A stretch of 64,000 nt of DNA, taken from the NCBI GenBank assembly GCA_050246595.1, contig JBFWVT010000003.1, forward strand, positions 1-64,000, read 5' to 3'. The notes beneath the pieces are model-generated. The model had not been told where the DNA came from, did not search any database, and saw only the letters and a program-made list of their open reading frames with translations. A program made the translations under genes and the position numbers. Shown one piece after another: positions 62,301 to 64,000 of the stretch. This stretch comes from DATARH01 sp050246595. Its GTDB lineage: Bacteria > Pseudomonadota > Alphaproteobacteria > ATCC43930 > CGMCC-115725. Numbering within the stretch: the stretch's first letter is position 1; each line of letters begins with the position of its first letter.

Positions 62301-62741
62301 GGGGGGTGTGGCTGCCAGTCCGGAGGGCGGCTCCTCGAGGGCCTGCAACAGCGCGGCGGCGCAATGCTTGCAGTTCCAGCCGACCGGGCAACTGCATTGC
62401 CCGGCGAGCTTGACGCCCTTCCGGGAATGCTCGATCGCGATCTCGACGCGGTACGGCGTCGCGCGCGTCCCCTGCACCTCCGCGATCAGCCGCGAGCCGT
62501 CCTCCTCGGCGCGCAGACCGCACACCGCACCGCGCAGAAAATACCGTCGGCCCTTTTCGATCTCGCCGGGCAGGCAACGGCGGATGTCAGCCTCGCCGAA
62601 TGGCGGGTGTGCGACGATAGCGGAAGACTGGCCCAACAGAACCCCGATCTCTGGATGCCGGCCGCCTCCCAAATCGGCATCCGCGAAGGCGGCTGTCAAG
62701 GACGCGCGACCGGATTGACGCGGCCGGGAACCGCGCCGCAT
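59340..62741 (-). CDS. SWIM zinc-finger SNF2-family helicase (HepA-like)
   Basis: The product (1133 residues from 62741) has an N-terminal SWIM finger GQCSCPVGWNCKHCAAALLQ and a long middle region. The SNF2 motor follows: LRDYQLQGLSWLQFLREFDL, GGILADDMGLGKTVQTL, the DEAQ box VLDEAQAIKN, FLLRRTKDLVARELPPKTE, and the helicase C domain with VFYKLIARGTVEERMLDLQ-like sequence. It translocates on DNA and may remodel protein-DNA or RNA polymerase complexes. The start is unclear; the 5' end reaches almost to the divergent hydratase. Confidence 0.92.
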   Translation of the reverse strand: MRRGSRPRQSGRASLTAAFADADLGGGRHPEIGVLLGQSSAIVAHPPFGEADIRRCLPGEIEKGRRYFLRGAVCGLRAEEDGSRLIAEVQGTRATPYRVEIAIEHSRKGVKLAGQCSCPVGWNCKHCAAALLQALEEPPSGLAATPPNPLDGPLAAWLAQLPSAALQEAETVETLVYRLDRPRNTGRSFTIEARIVRPLKSGRLGAGRGCSLADLHQSRARHVGPEDRLIARLMRNSYWSTATLLPDDPETLGLLMQRLLQTGRCYWHEIAGVPLALGPKRRGEFAWRLDNNGNQAVEARLAEGAGEILPCTAPWYVDPEQNLAGPIDFGVKADIAAAFLAAPPVAPDQAAALAEALARRFPGLGLPAPRTDVAEEIRHDPPVPVLRLATRKRAHRYSFGPGRGDDRIDLAFLGYEYDGRIIDPAAAPPELRHVVDGRVVVRRRHYAAEARFQRRLAESGLLPTADFARVKGEGRLLGFSFDHDPAAWAVFVYGTVPALEQDGWQIDIDPEFRPRIVAGDGDWNAFVSEGGGWWFSLDLGIEIDGERVPLLPVLTSLLRRVRDLENGLDAIAVGDVVFGRLDDGRHIALPLDRTKAILATLVELFHPESLSPDGTLGISMGEAVALAEIEAATRLRWLGGERLRTLAERLRGFSGVRTVAPPSGLRATLRDYQLQGLSWLQFLREFDLGGILADDMGLGKTVQTLAHILVEKREGRLDRPCLVVCPTSVVPNWQAEAARFAPELRVLSLHGADRHGRFADIPDSDVVLTTYALLPRDAERLLPVPWHLAVLDEAQAIKNATAKVTALVCQLDARHRLCLTGTPVENHLGELWSQFAFLTPGLLGDSKRFTRVFRTPIEKKTDGERRAVLATRLKPFLLRRTKDLVARELPPKTEIVSPLELSGPQRDLYETVRLAMHDKVRREIAAKGFSRSRIVILEALLKLRQVCCDPRLVKLAAARKVAASAKLEHLMQILPPLIEDGRRVLLFSQFTSMLDLIEPELQRAGIDFVEIRGDTRDRAAPVRRFQSGKVPLFLISLRAGGTGLNLTAADTVIHYDPWWNPAVEDQATDRAHRIGQDKAVFVYKLIARGTVEERMLDLQARKRSLASGIYGDREDGGPMFDAADLERLFEPLG

Positions 62742-62788
62742 GGTGCGCCGATCCGCTTTGATGTTGGCCGAACCCGCCGGAGGAACCG

Positions 62789-63583
62789 ATGGAGCGCAGC
62801 TACGAGACGGCACGGGTCGAGGACAGGGGCGACGGGCTGGTGCTGCTAACCCTGAACCGGCCGCAGGTCGCCAATGCGATGAACACGCAGATGGGCCGCG
62901 ACCTCTTGGCGTTTTTCGACGAGGTCAACGCCGACCCGCTGTCCCACCGCTGCATTGTTGTTACCGGGGCCGGCGACAAGGCGTTCTGCGCCGGCGGCGA
63001 CCTCAAGGAACGGCAGGGCATGAGCGACGAACAGTGGCAGGCCCAGCACCTGCTGTTCGAGCGCATGGTGCGCGCCTTTATCGGCTGTCCGGTGCCGGTG
63101 ATCGGGGCGATCAACGGCGCCGCCTACGCCGGCGGGTGCGAACTGGCGCTGTGCTGCGATTTTCTCTACGCCGCCGAGACCGCCCGCTTCGCGCTGACCG
63201 AGGTCACGCTCGGCATCATGCCGGGGGCCGGCGGCACGCAGAACCTGCCGCGCGCGGTCGGCGAGCGGCGCGCCAAGGAAATCATCCTGACGGGGCGGCC
63301 GTTCACGGCGCGGGAGGCCTATGACTGGGGCATGGTCAACCGGCTGTGCGCTCCCGAGAAATTGCTCGACGAGACGCTCGAAACCGCGCGCCGCATCGCC
63401 GACAACGCGCCGATCTCGGTGCGCCAGGCGAAGCAGTCGATCCGTTACGGCCTCCAGATGGACCTGGCGAGCGGCATGATGTTCGAGATCGAGGCCTATA
63501 ACCGCATGGTCCCGACCGAGGACCGCCGCGAGGGCATCTCCTCCTTTAACGAGAAGCGCAAACCGCGCTTCAAGGGTCGCTGA
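62789..63583 (+). CDS. Enoyl-CoA hydratase/isomerase family protein
   Basis: The 264-residue crotonase-fold product hydrates or isomerises CoA thioesters. It has LNRPQVANAMNTQMGRDLLA, the oxyanion loops GDKAFCAGGDLKERQGMSD and GAINGAAYAGGCELALCCDF, and the second glutamate-bearing segment TLGIMPGAGGTQNLPRAVGE. Substrate is not given by sequence. It is divergent from the SNF2 gene with 47 bp between chosen starts. Confidence 0.93.
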   Translation: MERSYETARVEDRGDGLVLLTLNRPQVANAMNTQMGRDLLAFFDEVNADPLSHRCIVVTGAGDKAFCAGGDLKERQGMSDEQWQAQHLLFERMVRAFIGCPVPVIGAINGAAYAGGCELALCCDFLYAAETARFALTEVTLGIMPGAGGTQNLPRAVGERRAKEIILTGRPFTAREAYDWGMVNRLCAPEKLLDETLETARRIADNAPISVRQAKQSIRYGLQMDLASGMMFEIEAYNRMVPTEDRREGISSFNEKRKPRFKGR

Positions 63584-63741
63584 CCGGCGGCGCCGCGGCG
63601 CGACCCGAGACGGACGTGCGACGCTAATTCCGGCCGGCGTCTCGTTCTCGGCTCTGGGCAGGCGGATCGCTTTTTCCTATATCGCGTTCGTTGATGGGCG
63701 CGCGGGTCGCGCATCTCAAGGTAAGCGGCGGAGAGGGAGCG

Positions 63742-64000
63742 ATGTCGAGCGAGAACCTGCATGTTCCGCGCGAGGTGCTGTCGCAGGAGGCGCGGCTCCT
63801 GCACTACGCGATCACCTCGCTGATGGAGGAACTCGAAGCAATCGACTGGTATCGGCAGCGCGCCGACGACACCGAGGACGATCAGCTGCGGGCGATCCTG
63901 CTGCACAATATGCGCGAGGAGATGGAGCACGCGGCGATGGTGCTCGAATGGATCCGTCGCCGCAACTCGGACTTCGCCGGGCATCTCAAGACCTATCTGT
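63742..64000 (+). CDS. Encapsulated ferritin-like protein (EncFtn), N-terminal part
   Basis: The first 86 residues are in the window. The helical hairpin reads ITSLMEELEAIDWYRQRADD and ILLHNMREEMEHAAMVLEWI, typical of encapsulated ferritins, with ferroxidase residues E30, E60 and H63 matching E32, E62 and H65 of the Rhodospirillum rubrum protein. Such half-ferritins assemble as a decamer inside an encapsulin shell and oxidise iron. The ATG is preceded by GAGAGGGAG. The encapsulin gene is expected beyond the window edge but is not seen. Confidence 0.9.
   Translation, partial: MSSENLHVPREVLSQEARLLHYAITSLMEELEAIDWYRQRADDTEDDQLRAILLHNMREEMEHAAMVLEWIRRRNSDFAGHLKTYL

Noticed and set aside
60621..62849. 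A 742-codon frame opposite the SNF2 helicase
   Set aside because: Shadow of a GC-rich gene; low-complexity Arg/Gln/Ala-rich translation, no motif.

Overview
The window is GC-rich chromosomal DNA from an alphaproteobacterium, most like the Rhodospirillales or their neighbours. The reasons are the tuf-S10-spc-alpha ribosomal order with adk but without rpmJ, a PopZ/TolC/Pcm/ValS cluster, a Ros/MucR zinc-finger regulator, a SUV3-like helicase, the yebC-ruvCAB-tol-pal-tilS-ftsH-glmM order, and the start of an encapsulated-ferritin gene at the right edge. This placement rests on gene content and order, not on a database search.

Layout. 1-14972 (+): the end of tuf, then rpsJ to rplQ, the ribosomal protein genes with secY, adk and rpoA. 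Several gaps between these genes are filled with palindromic repeats. 15049-17212 (-): 4-hydroxyphenylpyruvate dioxygenase and a TauD-type dioxygenase. 17441-20334 (+): SUV3-like RNA helicase and an S4-domain RNA-binding protein. 20366-21749 (-): a cysteine hydrolase and a PhzF-like protein. 21785-22198 (+): a small low-GC island with a helix-turn-helix gene, a 38-residue membrane peptide and a repeated operator-like sequence.

22199-37728 (-): a long conserved housekeeping run, read from right to left: yebC, ruvC, ruvA, ruvB, ybgC, tolQ, tolR, tolA, tolB, pal, cpoB, tilS, ftsH, glmM, thiD. It serves recombination, cell-envelope constriction, tRNA modification, membrane proteolysis, wall precursor synthesis and thiamine synthesis. 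Two genes in it are visibly altered by repeats. tilS carries an in-frame insertion of about 64 codons made of palindromic repeat DNA, and thiD has a six-fold 15-bp tandem repeat at its start.

37991-42568: mucR (+), 5-formyl-THF cyclo-ligase, two tandem paralogues of unknown function and formate-THF ligase (all -), then mtgA (+). 42702-48336 (-): valS, popZ, tolC and a pcm-like gene, as in Caulobacter. 48410-51957: folK, a NYN-domain protein, a family 5 uracil-DNA glycosylase, smpB and dapA. 52174-59333: soluble lytic transglycosylase, a DUF2235 hydrolase next to a 545-bp gap, an aspartoacylase-like enzyme, a family 6 (hypoxanthine) DNA glycosylase, an amidohydrolase and a VapBC toxin-antitoxin pair. 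59340-64000: a SWIM-SNF2 helicase, a divergent enoyl-CoA hydratase and the first 86 codons of an encapsulated-ferritin-like protein.

No tRNA, rRNA, CRISPR array, complete insertion sequence or prophage was recognised. The most unusual material is the dense set of palindromic repeat families, including copies inside the ribosomal operon and inside coding sequence, together with the HTH/micropeptide island and the unknown tandem paralogues.
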